Positions 1 through 5,654 of a DNA stretch of 7,621 bases are shown piece by piece. This stretch comes from Patescibacteria group bacterium. GTDB taxonomy: Bacteria > Patescibacteriota > Minisyncoccia > Phycocordibacterales > UBA12079. The stretch is taken from NCBI GenBank assembly GCA_018894995.1, contig JAHIOZ010000116.1:1-7621 (forward strand), in the 5' to 3' direction. The notes beneath the pieces are model-generated. The model saw only the letters and a program-made list of their open reading frames with translations. It ran no database searches and was not told where the DNA came from. The translations under genes and the position numbers were made by a program. How positions within the stretch are numbered: the first letter of the stretch is position 1; every line of letters begins with the position of its first letter.

Positions 1-34
1 TGAAAAACAAAGTTTTTCAAAAAACTAAAAAATG

Positions 35-147
35 GTGTCATGCTCGCGAAGACGGATTTTCCTTTGGAAAATCCATCGACGAAATGCCAAAGGCATTTCG
101 TCTCTGCGAGCTTCGGAGCAATAGCAGAGAAGCGTGGCAGTCCAGAG
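35..147. repeat. Nested palindromic repeat, copy 1 (REP/MITE-like)
   Basis: Outer arms GCTCGC (42-47) and GCGAGC (106-111) enclose two perfect hairpins. One is GGATTTTCC/GGAAAATCC (54-62, 66-74, loop TTT). The other has 11-bp arms (78-88, 92-102, loop AAA). The right end, GCGTGGCAGTCCAG (132-145), resembles the widespread intergenic repeat ends of the GTGGCAATCC type. The 42-111 core aligns with 4253-4327, so this is a repeated element and not a chance hairpin. No gene is visible in 1-335; the first 30 bases hold only a small hairpin (GAAAAAC, 2-8, with GTTTTTC, 12-18). Confidence 0.75.
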
Positions 148-240
148 TAATAATGTTAGTTATAGATTTTAATGAGTTTGATATTTATAAGTGTGAGTGG
201 TTACTTTTTTTTCTATTTAACATGGATACAAAATAATTTT

Positions 241-268
241 AAAACTCCGTCGCGAAACGGAGTTTTTA
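241..268. terminator. Rho-independent terminator-like hairpin
   Basis: AAAACTCCGT (241-250) pairs perfectly with ACGGAGTTTT (257-266) around the loop CGCGAA, and the right arm runs into a short T stretch. The A-run on the left arm makes it usable in both directions. It would end transcription entering from the left edge and insulate the GH130 promoter that follows. No coding region ending just before it is visible. Confidence 0.7.
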
Positions 269-288
269 GTTATAAACAAAAATACCGA

Positions 289-316
289 TTTACTGAGGAA
301 ATAATTGTGATACAAT
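289..316 (+). promoter_or_regulatory. Predicted sigma70-type promoter of the first GH130 gene
   Basis: TTTACT (289-294) lies 16 bp before TACAAT (311-316), which is preceded by TG at 308-309 and so forms an extended -10. Transcription should start near 323, leaving about a dozen nucleotides before the ATG at 336. No Shine-Dalgarno is visible in that leader. In AT-rich DNA such hexamers also arise by chance, so this is a prediction. Confidence 0.45.
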
Positions 317-335
317 ATATATTATTGTTGTCTTT

Positions 336-1712
336 ATGGGTATTTTAAACGATTGGTCAAGAAAAATATTTTTTGGTGACAAGAACGACCGTTCCGGCGC
401 TGTTTTCAGTGTTTCTAAAAAATCCAATTCGCAAAAAATTAAAAAAACAAAGTCTATGAATTCTTTGGATATTTTAAAATCGCAACTGGAAATTCCTCCT
501 AAAATAGAAACAGAAACTAAATTTAAAACAAAAACTAAAATTCCAGCAACCAAGAAACCCAAAGTTGATTCTTTTATTGTAAAAAAAGTTAAGAAAAAAA
601 TATTAAAAAAAGAGCCGGTAAAGAAAATTGCCAACAAAAAAACAGCAAAAAAAGTTGTTAAGAAATCGGATTTTTCTGTAAAAAAATTTGAGGGCAACCC
701 GATTATCAGACCCGGTGAAAAAAACAGATGGGAATCAAAAGCCACTTTTAATCCAGCGGTTTTGCATGCCGAAGGAAAAATTCATCTTTTGTACCGAGCT
801 ATGGGAGACGGGGATATTTCTGTTTTGGGGTATGTGTCCAGCAAGGATGGTTTCACTATGAGTAAGAGATTGGACAACCCGGCATTTTTTAGCGCGAATA
901 CTCACCAAAGACCAAAAAAAGGAGCCAAATCAAAAGTGCCTCCGATTTCTTATGTTTCGGGTGGGGGACTAAACGGCGGTTGCGAAGATCCGAGATTAAC
1001 TTTGATTGAAGGCAAAGTATATTTAACTTACACCGCTTTTGACGGTTGGGGTTCGTTGAGAATGGCTCTGTCTTCAATCAGTTTGAAAGATTTTTTAAAG
1101 AAAAAATGGAATTGGGAAAAACCGATTTTGATTTCTCCTCCGGGACAAATTCATAAGAACTGGGTTCTTTTCCCGGAGAAGGTGGAAGGGAAATTTGCAG
1201 TTCTTCACAGTATCAGTCCTGAAATTTTAGTGGATTATTTTGAAGATTTGAATTTTAAAGACGGCAAGTATATTGAAAGTTATTATGATGGGAAAGTTAA
1301 TGACAAAAATCGTTGGGATGACCGCGTTAGAGGGGCGGGACCTCCTCCTATTAAAACCAAGGAAGGGTGGCTTTTGATTTATCATTCAATGGACAGTCGT
1401 GACCCGGATAAGTATAAAATGGGAGCGATGCTTTTGGATTTGAAAGACCCGCAAAAAATTCTTGTCAGAAGCAAAGAACCGTTTTTGGAACCGGATATGC
1501 ATTATGAAAATGAAGGATGGAAATCCGGGGTGTCTTATTGTTGCGGGGCGACTGTAAAAGATGGGCAACTTTTGATTTATTATGGAGGGGCGGATAAATT
1601 TTCTTGTGTCGCTACCGCCGATATGGATAAATTTTTGGAAACTCTCATCAAGACAGGAAAGCCGAAAGTTAAGAAGGTGAAGAGAGAAAGTTTAAAAAAG
1701 ATTAGCAGTTAA
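336..1712 (+). CDS. GH130 family beta-mannoside phosphorylase-like protein with lysine-rich N-terminal extension
   Basis: 458 residues. Residues 1 to about 117 are low-complexity and very rich in Lys, with runs such as KKVKKKILKKEP. From FEGNPIIRP (118-126) the protein is a five-bladed beta-propeller GH130 domain: the W-E-x-x-A-T-F-N region, LLYRAM, the signature GCEDPR (215-220; Asp218 matches the catalytic acid of known GH130 enzymes), TYTAF, VLFPEK, GAGPPP.KT and WLLIYHS (345-351). A short basic tail ends it. GH130 enzymes usually have about 300-400 residues, so the extension is extra. Characterised members phosphorolyse beta-1,4- or beta-1,2-mannosides to mannose-1-phosphate; a few hydrolyse. 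Where the second domain of the next gene has LHRP, this protein has LHSI, so phosphorylase activity is likely but not certain. No signal peptide is obvious, so a cytoplasmic location is inferred. The start is the first ATG after the predicted promoter. Confidence 0.88.
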   Translation: MGILNDWSRKIFFGDKNDRSGAVFSVSKKSNSQKIKKTKSMNSLDILKSQLEIPPKIETETKFKTKTKIPATKKPKVDSFIVKKVKKKILKKEPVKKIANKKTAKKVVKKSDFSVKKFEGNPIIRPGEKNRWESKATFNPAVLHAEGKIHLLYRAMGDGDISVLGYVSSKDGFTMSKRLDNPAFFSANTHQRPKKGAKSKVPPISYVSGGGLNGGCEDPRLTLIEGKVYLTYTAFDGWGSLRMALSSISLKDFLKKKWNWEKPILISPPGQIHKNWVLFPEKVEGKFAVLHSISPEILVDYFEDLNFKDGKYIESYYDGKVNDKNRWDDRVRGAGPPPIKTKEGWLLIYHSMDSRDPDKYKMGAMLLDLKDPQKILVRSKEPFLEPDMHYENEGWKSGVSYCCGATVKDGQLLIYYGGADKFSCVATADMDKFLETLIKTGKPKVKKVKRESLKKISS

Positions 1713-1756
1713 TTTTTTTAAGAAAAATTTAATGAGGGTGGGGGATTTTTTAAATA

Positions 1757-1867
1757 ACCCATGTTAAATACCGTTCAAGATTTTTTCTATTTTTAAAAAA
1801 CAAGTTTTTTAAAAATAGAAAAAATCTTGAACGGTTCAAATTTCTACGAAATTTGATTTAACAGGGT
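1757..1867. repeat. Nested palindrome with a 32-bp perfect inverted repeat
   Basis: A 32-nt arm (1770-1801) is followed after two bases by its exact reverse complement (1804-1835). Next comes a perfect 9-bp hairpin TCAAATTTC/GAAATTTGA (1836-1844, 1848-1856). Outer arms ACCC and GTTAAA (1757-1760, 1763-1768) pair with TTTAAC and GGGT (1857-1862, 1864-1867), enclosing both hairpins in a three-way-junction design. No T-tract follows the long stem, so it is not a classic terminator. It fills most of the gap between the two GH130 genes and encodes nothing. Confidence 0.75.
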
Positions 1868-1940
1868 AATATTTTTCTAATTCACTTGCCTTAACAAATT
1901 TTGAAAAATTTGTTAAGGCTTCGCTCATAAGAAAAATATT
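1868..1940. repeat. Second palindrome, ending at the GH130 fusion start codon
   Basis: AATATTTTTCT (1868-1878) pairs with AGAAAAATATT (1930-1940), and the right arm ends directly before the ATG at 1941. Inside, a 15-nt arm (1888-1902) and its exact complement (1905-1919) form a second hairpin beginning GCCTTAAC. If transcribed, the whole 5' region of the next gene is folded and has no Shine-Dalgarno, so it could affect translation. That effect is inference. Confidence 0.65.
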
Positions 1941-3833
1941 ATGTTTGAATTCAATCGGTCAGAAGAAAATCCAATTTTAATTCCCAACAGCAAAAATTTT
2001 TGGGAAGCAGAGGCAACCTTTAACGGTTGCCCTGTTGTTGATGGAAAAAAAATACATTTTGTTTTTAGAGCGCTTTCTCCTTCCAACAATTCTTCCATCG
2101 GTTATTCTTTGAGTTCTGACGGAGTCCATTTTAAAAAACACCGGCAATTTATAAAGCCGGAATATGATTGGGAAAAATACGGTTGCGAAGATCCAAGAGT
2201 GACAAAACTTAACGGAAAGTTTTATATTTTTTATACCGCTTTGTCCACATTTCCATTTTCGGCTGACGGAATTAAGGTCGGTTTGGCAATAACGAAAGAT
2301 TTCAAAAAAATTGAAAAGCATCCGGTCACTCCTTTCAATTCCAAAGCGATGACACTTTTCCCTAAAAAAATTAACGGGAAAATGGTGGCAATTCTTTCTG
2401 CAAATACCGATAGACCTCCGTCCGGCACTTATATCGCTTATTTTGACAAAGAGTCTGATATTTGGTCGCCGGAATATTGGGAAGAATGGTATGCCAATTT
2501 GAATTATCACGAAATCCCTTTGACAAATTCTCCTCAAGACCATGTGGAAATCGGAGCTCCTCCCATTAAAACAAAAGACGGGTGGCTTTTGTTGTATTCT
2601 TACATTCAAAATTATTTTTCTGAAGAAGAAACAGTTTTTGGAATTGAAGCAGTTCTGCTTGATTTGGATAACCCCCAAAAAGTGATTACAAGAATCAGAA
2701 GACCTTTGCTTGTTCCCCGAGAAGAATATGAAAGATACGGAATGGTGCCGAATATTGTTTTTCCTTCCGGGGCTTTTGTAAAAAGAGGTAAAATATATTT
2801 GTATTACGGGGCGGCTGATACAGTGTGTTCTTTGGCGATTGGAAATTTAAAAGATTTGATGAAAGAATTGTTGGCTACTCGCATAATTCAGTTGGAAAGG
2901 TATGCCAAGAATCCGATTTTAAAACCTTCTTTAAAAAATGATTGGGAGAACAAAGCGGTTTTTAATGCCGGAGTTTTGTATGAAGACAAAAAAATTCATA
3001 TTTTTTATCGGGCATTGTCTCACGATAATACTTCTGTAATAGGGTATGCGACAAGTACAACCGGTTTTAATATAAAAGAAAGATTTGATAAGCCGGTTTA
3101 TGTGCCAAGAAAAGATTTTGAAAATAAACAAATCCCCGGGGGTAATTCCGGTTGCGAAGACCCAAGACTCACTAAAATAGGGGATACTGTTTATATGTGT
3201 TATACAGCTTTCAATGGAAAAGATTTTCCTCGTGTCGCGCTTACTTCAATTTCATACAGCGATTTTATAAAAAGAAATTGGAATTGGTCTGAGCCGATAT
3301 TGATTTCGCGTCCCGGAGTGGATGACAAAGATGCTGTTATTTTCCCCAGAAAGATAAATAATAAATATGTTATTTTGCATCGCCCCAATGCTAAAAGTAT
3401 TTGGATTGATTTTGTTGATGATTTAAAATTTGGAAATGACAAATGGTTGGGTGGTGTGGTTTTGTTGGAGCCTCGTGAAGAAAACAGAGACAATAAAAGA
3501 ATTGGAGCCAATGGGCCTCCCATTGAAACTTCCGAAGGTTGGCTTTTGCTTTATCATGGGCTTTCAAAATCTGACGGTAAATACCACTTATGGGCGTCTT
3601 TGCTTGATTTAAACGACCCGACCAAAGTGATTGCGAGAAGCAAGTTTCCCATTCTTGAAGCGGAATTGTCTTACGAAAAAAACGGAATTGTAAAAAATGT
3701 CGTTTTTTCAAACGGAGCGATTGTCAAAGGAGACAAATTATTTGTTTATTACGGAGGATCCGACAAAGTTTTAGGGTTGGCAACAATCAAACTTTCCAAA
3801 TTGTTAAAAAGTTTAACGGATTTGAAGAAATAA
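1941..3833 (+). CDS. Tandem two-domain GH130 beta-mannoside phosphorylase/glycosidase
   Basis: 630 residues made of two complete GH130 domains, about 1-310 and 320-630, each opening with an NPI/L-x-P motif and each carrying GCEDPR (81-86 and 404-409; Asp84 and Asp407 align with the catalytic acid). Single-domain GH130 proteins are the norm, so this is a fusion or internal duplication. Domain 2 looks canonical (IFPRK, ILHRP, YHG at 538-540) and shares the TSIS..DF..WNW stretch with the upstream protein. Domain 1 has diverged: LSAN replaces LHRP near 152-155, and Ser220 replaces the His of YHG, a position associated with phosphate handling in known phosphorylases. Domain 1 may thus be a hydrolase, a binding domain or inactive, while domain 2 is probably the active phosphorylase. 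The start at 1941 fits the domain edge, and an in-frame stop lies upstream at 1914. No signal peptide is seen. It converges on the cupin gene with a 2-nt gap. Confidence 0.88.
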   Translation: MFEFNRSEENPILIPNSKNFWEAEATFNGCPVVDGKKIHFVFRALSPSNNSSIGYSLSSDGVHFKKHRQFIKPEYDWEKYGCEDPRVTKLNGKFYIFYTALSTFPFSADGIKVGLAITKDFKKIEKHPVTPFNSKAMTLFPKKINGKMVAILSANTDRPPSGTYIAYFDKESDIWSPEYWEEWYANLNYHEIPLTNSPQDHVEIGAPPIKTKDGWLLLYSYIQNYFSEEETVFGIEAVLLDLDNPQKVITRIRRPLLVPREEYERYGMVPNIVFPSGAFVKRGKIYLYYGAADTVCSLAIGNLKDLMKELLATRIIQLERYAKNPILKPSLKNDWENKAVFNAGVLYEDKKIHIFYRALSHDNTSVIGYATSTTGFNIKERFDKPVYVPRKDFENKQIPGGNSGCEDPRLTKIGDTVYMCYTAFNGKDFPRVALTSISYSDFIKRNWNWSEPILISRPGVDDKDAVIFPRKINNKYVILHRPNAKSIWIDFVDDLKFGNDKWLGGVVLLEPREENRDNKRIGANGPPIETSEGWLLLYHGLSKSDGKYHLWASLLDLNDPTKVIARSKFPILEAELSYEKNGIVKNVVFSNGAIVKGDKLFVYYGGSDKVLGLATIKLSKLLKSLTDLKK

Positions 3834-3835
3834 AT

Positions 3836-4186
3836 TTAGCAATTTTCAACTCGTCCGTAGTCATCATCAAACCTCACTTCGTCGTTTTCATCAAATTCTC
3901 CAAAGGCAATTTCCAAAATTTCCGCGCTTGAATCGTTGGCTGATATTCTGTGTTTGGTTTCTTTTGGGACGAAAAATTCGTCCCCGGTTTTTGCTTCAGT
4001 TTTTTCTTCGCCGATTTGAATGGTTGGATTTCCCGAAAGCACTTTCCAAAATTCTTCTCGGTTGTGATGAAGTTGCAAACTTATTTTTTCACCTGCTTTA
4101 ACGGTGATAATTTTGACGGTTGCTTTTTCGTTTTTCGTGAATTCTTTAAATTCACCCCAAGGTCTTTTTTCTGTGTAAAAATTCAT
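3836..4186 (-). CDS. Cupin, type II phosphomannose isomerase-like
   Basis: 116 residues forming one cupin domain close to the C-terminal isomerase domain of ManC-type proteins. RPWG.F..F opens it (8-16). The first cupin motif follows as SLQLHHNREEFWKVLSG (36-52), with likely metal ligands Gln38, His40 and Glu45. FFVP..TKHRI gives the second motif with His79, and the family signature DDDYGR is at 107-112. Known relatives interconvert mannose-6-phosphate and fructose-6-phosphate using a divalent metal. The nucleotidyltransferase half of bifunctional enzymes is absent, as in stand-alone versions. Its place beside GH130 and phosphomannomutase-like genes supports a mannose-phosphate role. Some small cupins of this type act on other sugars, so the substrate is inferred. 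No Shine-Dalgarno is seen before the ATG; the upstream bases are A-rich (AATTAAAAAA). Confidence 0.85.
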   Translation of the reverse strand: MNFYTEKRPWGEFKEFTKNEKATVKIITVKAGEKISLQLHHNREEFWKVLSGNPTIQIGEEKTEAKTGDEFFVPKETKHRISANDSSAEILEIAFGEFDENDEVRFDDDYGRVENC

Positions 4187-4220
4187 TTTTTTAATTGTTA
4201 AGTTTTGAGTTACGAAAGTT

Positions 4221-4416
4221 TGGATTGTCGCGTTTCTTCGCTATGCTACGAAGCTCGTAAAGACGAATTTTTGATTTCCGAAGGAAATTCGTCGACGAAT
4301 CGCCTTTGGCGGTTCGTCTTTGCAAGCGATTTTTTCAGAGCAAAATTTTTTAAATGAAAAAGTGACAACTTTTTCATTTAAAAAATTTTGCTCTGAAAAA
4401 ATCGCGTGGCAATCCA
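4221..4416. repeat. Nested palindromic repeat, copy 2, with terminal inverted repeats
   Basis: The ends TGGATTGTCGCG (4221-4232) and CGCGTGGCAATCCA (4403-4416) are imperfect inverted repeats. The inner core, GCTCGTAAAGAC (4253-4264) to GTCTTTGCAAGC (4316-4327), encloses two hairpins and aligns with the core at 42-111. The left end matches the reverse complement of the right end of copy 1. Between core and right end sits a 38-bp perfect palindrome (listed separately) that copy 1 lacks. There is no coding capacity of its own, which fits a non-autonomous REP- or MITE-like element. It separates the cupin gene from the phosphomannomutase-like gene. Confidence 0.75.
4326..4405. repeat. 38-bp perfect palindrome with a 4-nt loop
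   Basis: The arm 4326-4363 (begins GCGATTTTTTCAGAGC) is followed by loop GACA and then its exact reverse complement at 4368-4405, with no mismatch over 38 pairs. Both strands therefore read nearly the same peptide, which creates false ORFs here. The RNA would be a long double-stranded hairpin and a potential RNase III substrate; as DNA it could extrude a cruciform. Confidence 0.9.
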
Positions 4417-4490
4417 GGTGTTTCACAATTCAAAATATTAAATTGATAATTTTTTGGTTATTTGATAATTTGTATTTTGAAAATCGTTTA

Positions 4491-4537
4491 CCCCCCGCAC
4501 CTTTCATCTCCTTACAGGAGACGAAAGGTGCGGGGGT
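4491..4537. terminator. Strong GC-rich hairpin downstream of the HAD gene
   Basis: CCCCCGCACCTTTC (4492-4505) pairs perfectly with GAAAGGTGCGGGGG (4523-4536), extended inward by TCTCC/GGAGA (4507-4511, 4517-4521). It lies 18 bases past the stop of the minus-strand HAD gene, so a terminator role is likely, but the T-tract is poor on both strands. The left arm recurs at 5410-5424, so it may instead be a repeat element. Confidence 0.55.
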
Positions 4538-4554
4538 TTGGAATTCAGAGTTTA

Positions 4555-5322
4555 TTATTTATAATTTTTTTTCAAATATTTCTTCAAAAACTCTTTTGTT
4601 TCTTCCGGTCCGGATACTTTTTTTATATGAACCCCTGTTTCTGTTGCCGAGTAATCGTTTCCTCCTTTGAATATGGCATTTCCGATAAAAATAATTTTGT
4701 TTTTTGGAATTGAGAGAAGGGCAGACACTTTGTTTATTCCGTAAGCCTTGTCTATTCCTTTTCTTCTTATATCTATTGAGGTTGATCCTCCGATACTGAT
4801 TTCAAATTCAGCCAAATCTTTATCAACCATTTCTTTTATTTTTTTTCTTTTTTTGTAATCCGGATCCCAAACTTTTTTCAATTCTATCGGGGCTTTGTCT
4901 CCGAGAGCCGAAAAAGTTATTTGCCCCTCGCGGTCTTGAATTTGTTTCCCAAAAATTTTTTCAGGTTTTAAAAAATCATTTTCCGAAATAACTTTTTTCA
5001 GAGTATCAATTATTTTTTCTTTTTCTTTTTTACTTAAATTGTCGTCATAAATTTCTTCCCATCTTTTTTTTTCAAGAGTGTAAAAACTGCCTCCGGTTAA
5101 CGGCACGATGTAAAGATTTTTTAAATTGGCAGAAGGCGAGAGCCGGTCAATAACTTGTTTTTTGAATTGGGGAAAATCGGCTCCGGAAATAATGGCAACC
5201 TTTTTTTGTTCCAAAAGTTTCTCGGTTAAATTTGCCATCTCGCTATCCATATCGGATCTGCTTTCAACCAAAGTTTCGTCCAAATCAAAGAAAAATAATT
5301 CAAATTTATTCATTGGATACAT
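4555..5322 (-). CDS. HAD-IIB phosphatase, phosphomannomutase-like
   Basis: 255 residues, close to eukaryote-type phosphomannomutase in length (about 250). HAD motif I is FFFDLDETL (nucleophile Asp13, Asp15), motif II is IISG (Ser46), the motif III lysine is probably Lys192 in GIDKAYG, and motif IV is GN...GGND (Asp223). The cap region has REGQITFSALGD (131-142) and GGSTSIDI (178-185), matching the R-G-M-x-N-x-S-P and G-G-M-I-S-F-D segments of phosphomannomutases. That supports conversion of mannose-1-phosphate and mannose-6-phosphate. A plain sugar-phosphate phosphatase of the same superfamily is the alternative. A TATAAT (5321-5326) overlaps the first ATG, so the in-frame ATG at 5311-5313 (Met4, giving MNKFEL) may be the real start of a leaderless message. 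No membrane segment or signal peptide is seen. Confidence 0.82.
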   Translation of the reverse strand: MYPMNKFELFFFDLDETLVESRSDMDSEMANLTEKLLEQKKVAIISGADFPQFKKQVIDRLSPSANLKNLYIVPLTGGSFYTLEKKRWEEIYDDNLSKKEKEKIIDTLKKVISENDFLKPEKIFGKQIQDREGQITFSALGDKAPIELKKVWDPDYKKRKKIKEMVDKDLAEFEISIGGSTSIDIRRKGIDKAYGINKVSALLSIPKNKIIFIGNAIFKGGNDYSATETGVHIKKVSGPEETKEFLKKYLKKNYK

Positions 5323-5326
5323 TATA
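5321..5326 (-). promoter_or_regulatory. Predicted -10 box (TATAAT) of the HAD gene
   Basis: On the minus strand a perfect TATAAT is followed by seven bases and then the ATG encoding Met4. Transcription would begin at or next to that ATG, giving a leaderless message and arguing against the upstream ATG, which lies inside the box. The -35 region (TACAAA, 17 bp upstream) is weak. Confidence 0.4.
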
Positions 5327-5409
5327 TATGATTATCTGTAAGTTTTGTAGTTAATTTCGTTTTTAAGCAACAGTTTAATTTTTTTATTACTTATCACCGA
5401 CTACTTTGT

Positions 5410-5440
5410 CCCCCGCACCTTTCAAAAAAAGGGGTGAGGG
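5410..5440 (+). repeat. Second copy of CCCCCGCACCTTTCA, degenerate hairpin
   Basis: CCCCCGCACCTTTCA at 5410-5424 is identical to 4492-4506. The downstream arm AGGGGTGAGGG (5430-5440) pairs with it only imperfectly (one G/A mismatch and two G-T pairs), unlike the perfect partner at the first site. It is followed by TTTATACTTT. The two copies bracket the HAD gene in the same orientation. Confidence 0.5.
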
Positions 5441-5520
5441 TTTATACTTTAAACACATTTCTATTATAGTTATAGTTCAGTGGACTTGTTTTGATAGCAA
5501 ACAATTCAAACAAATATTAT

Positions 5521-5592
5521 GCTCCCATAGTTTAATGGATAGAATGCGACTTTGCGGAAGTCGTGATCCAAGTTCGATTCTTGGTGGGAGCA
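5521..5592 (+). tRNA. tRNA-Arg, anticodon GCG
   Basis: Cloverleaf: acceptor GCTCCCA (5521-5527) with TGGGAGC (5585-5591); D loop with GG at 5537-5538 followed by A (A20, an arginine identity base); anticodon stem CGACT/AGTCG around loop TTGCGGA, with anticodon GCG at 5554-5556 (C35 is also an Arg identity base); T stem CCAAG/CTTGG around TTCGATT; discriminator A5592. The following bases are CA, so CCA is not encoded and must be added after transcription. It reads CGC and CGU. Most bacteria use an ACG (inosine) anticodon for this box, so GCG is notable. Confidence 0.93.
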
Positions 5593-5613
5593 CAAATTAG
5601 CAGAACAAAATTG

Positions 5614-5653
5614 TTTGCACTCAATTTCAACGGTCATAAAAATTGAGTGCAAA
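5614..5653. terminator. Bidirectional terminator-like hairpin between tRNA-Arg and the membrane protein gene
   Basis: A perfect 14-bp stem, TTTGCACTCAATTT (5614-5627) with AAATTGAGTGCAAA (5640-5653), has a 12-nt loop. It lies 22 bases after the tRNA and directly beside the stop of the convergent minus-strand gene (5655), so it can serve both. The T-rich flanks are short. Confidence 0.6.
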
Positions 5654-5654
5654 T

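Noticed and set aside
290..745. Minus-strand ORF of 151 codons rich in Phe, Leu and Ile, resembling a membrane protein
   Set aside because: It is the antisense of the lysine-rich region of the first GH130 gene; AAA/AAG codons read backwards as TTT/CTT.
1757..1940. CRISPR array or toxin-antitoxin operator
   Set aside because: The structures are single nested inverted repeats with no regularly spaced direct repeats and no small toxin or antitoxin gene nearby.
1977..2678. 233-codon minus-strand ORF
   Set aside because: Lies wholly antisense to the first GH130 domain, has no recognisable motifs and an unlikely composition.
3200..3711. Overlapping minus- and plus-strand ORFs of 60-107 codons
   Set aside because: Shadows within the second GH130 domain, whose frame carries clear family motifs.
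4241..4670. Pair of ORFs on opposite strands sharing a nearly identical peptide
   Set aside because: The shared peptide is a by-product of the 38-bp perfect palindrome; neither has a family match or conserved start.
5406..5600. 64-codon ORF ending in a peptide that runs through the tRNA
   Set aside because: The C-terminal half is tRNA-Arg translated; a known type of false ORF.
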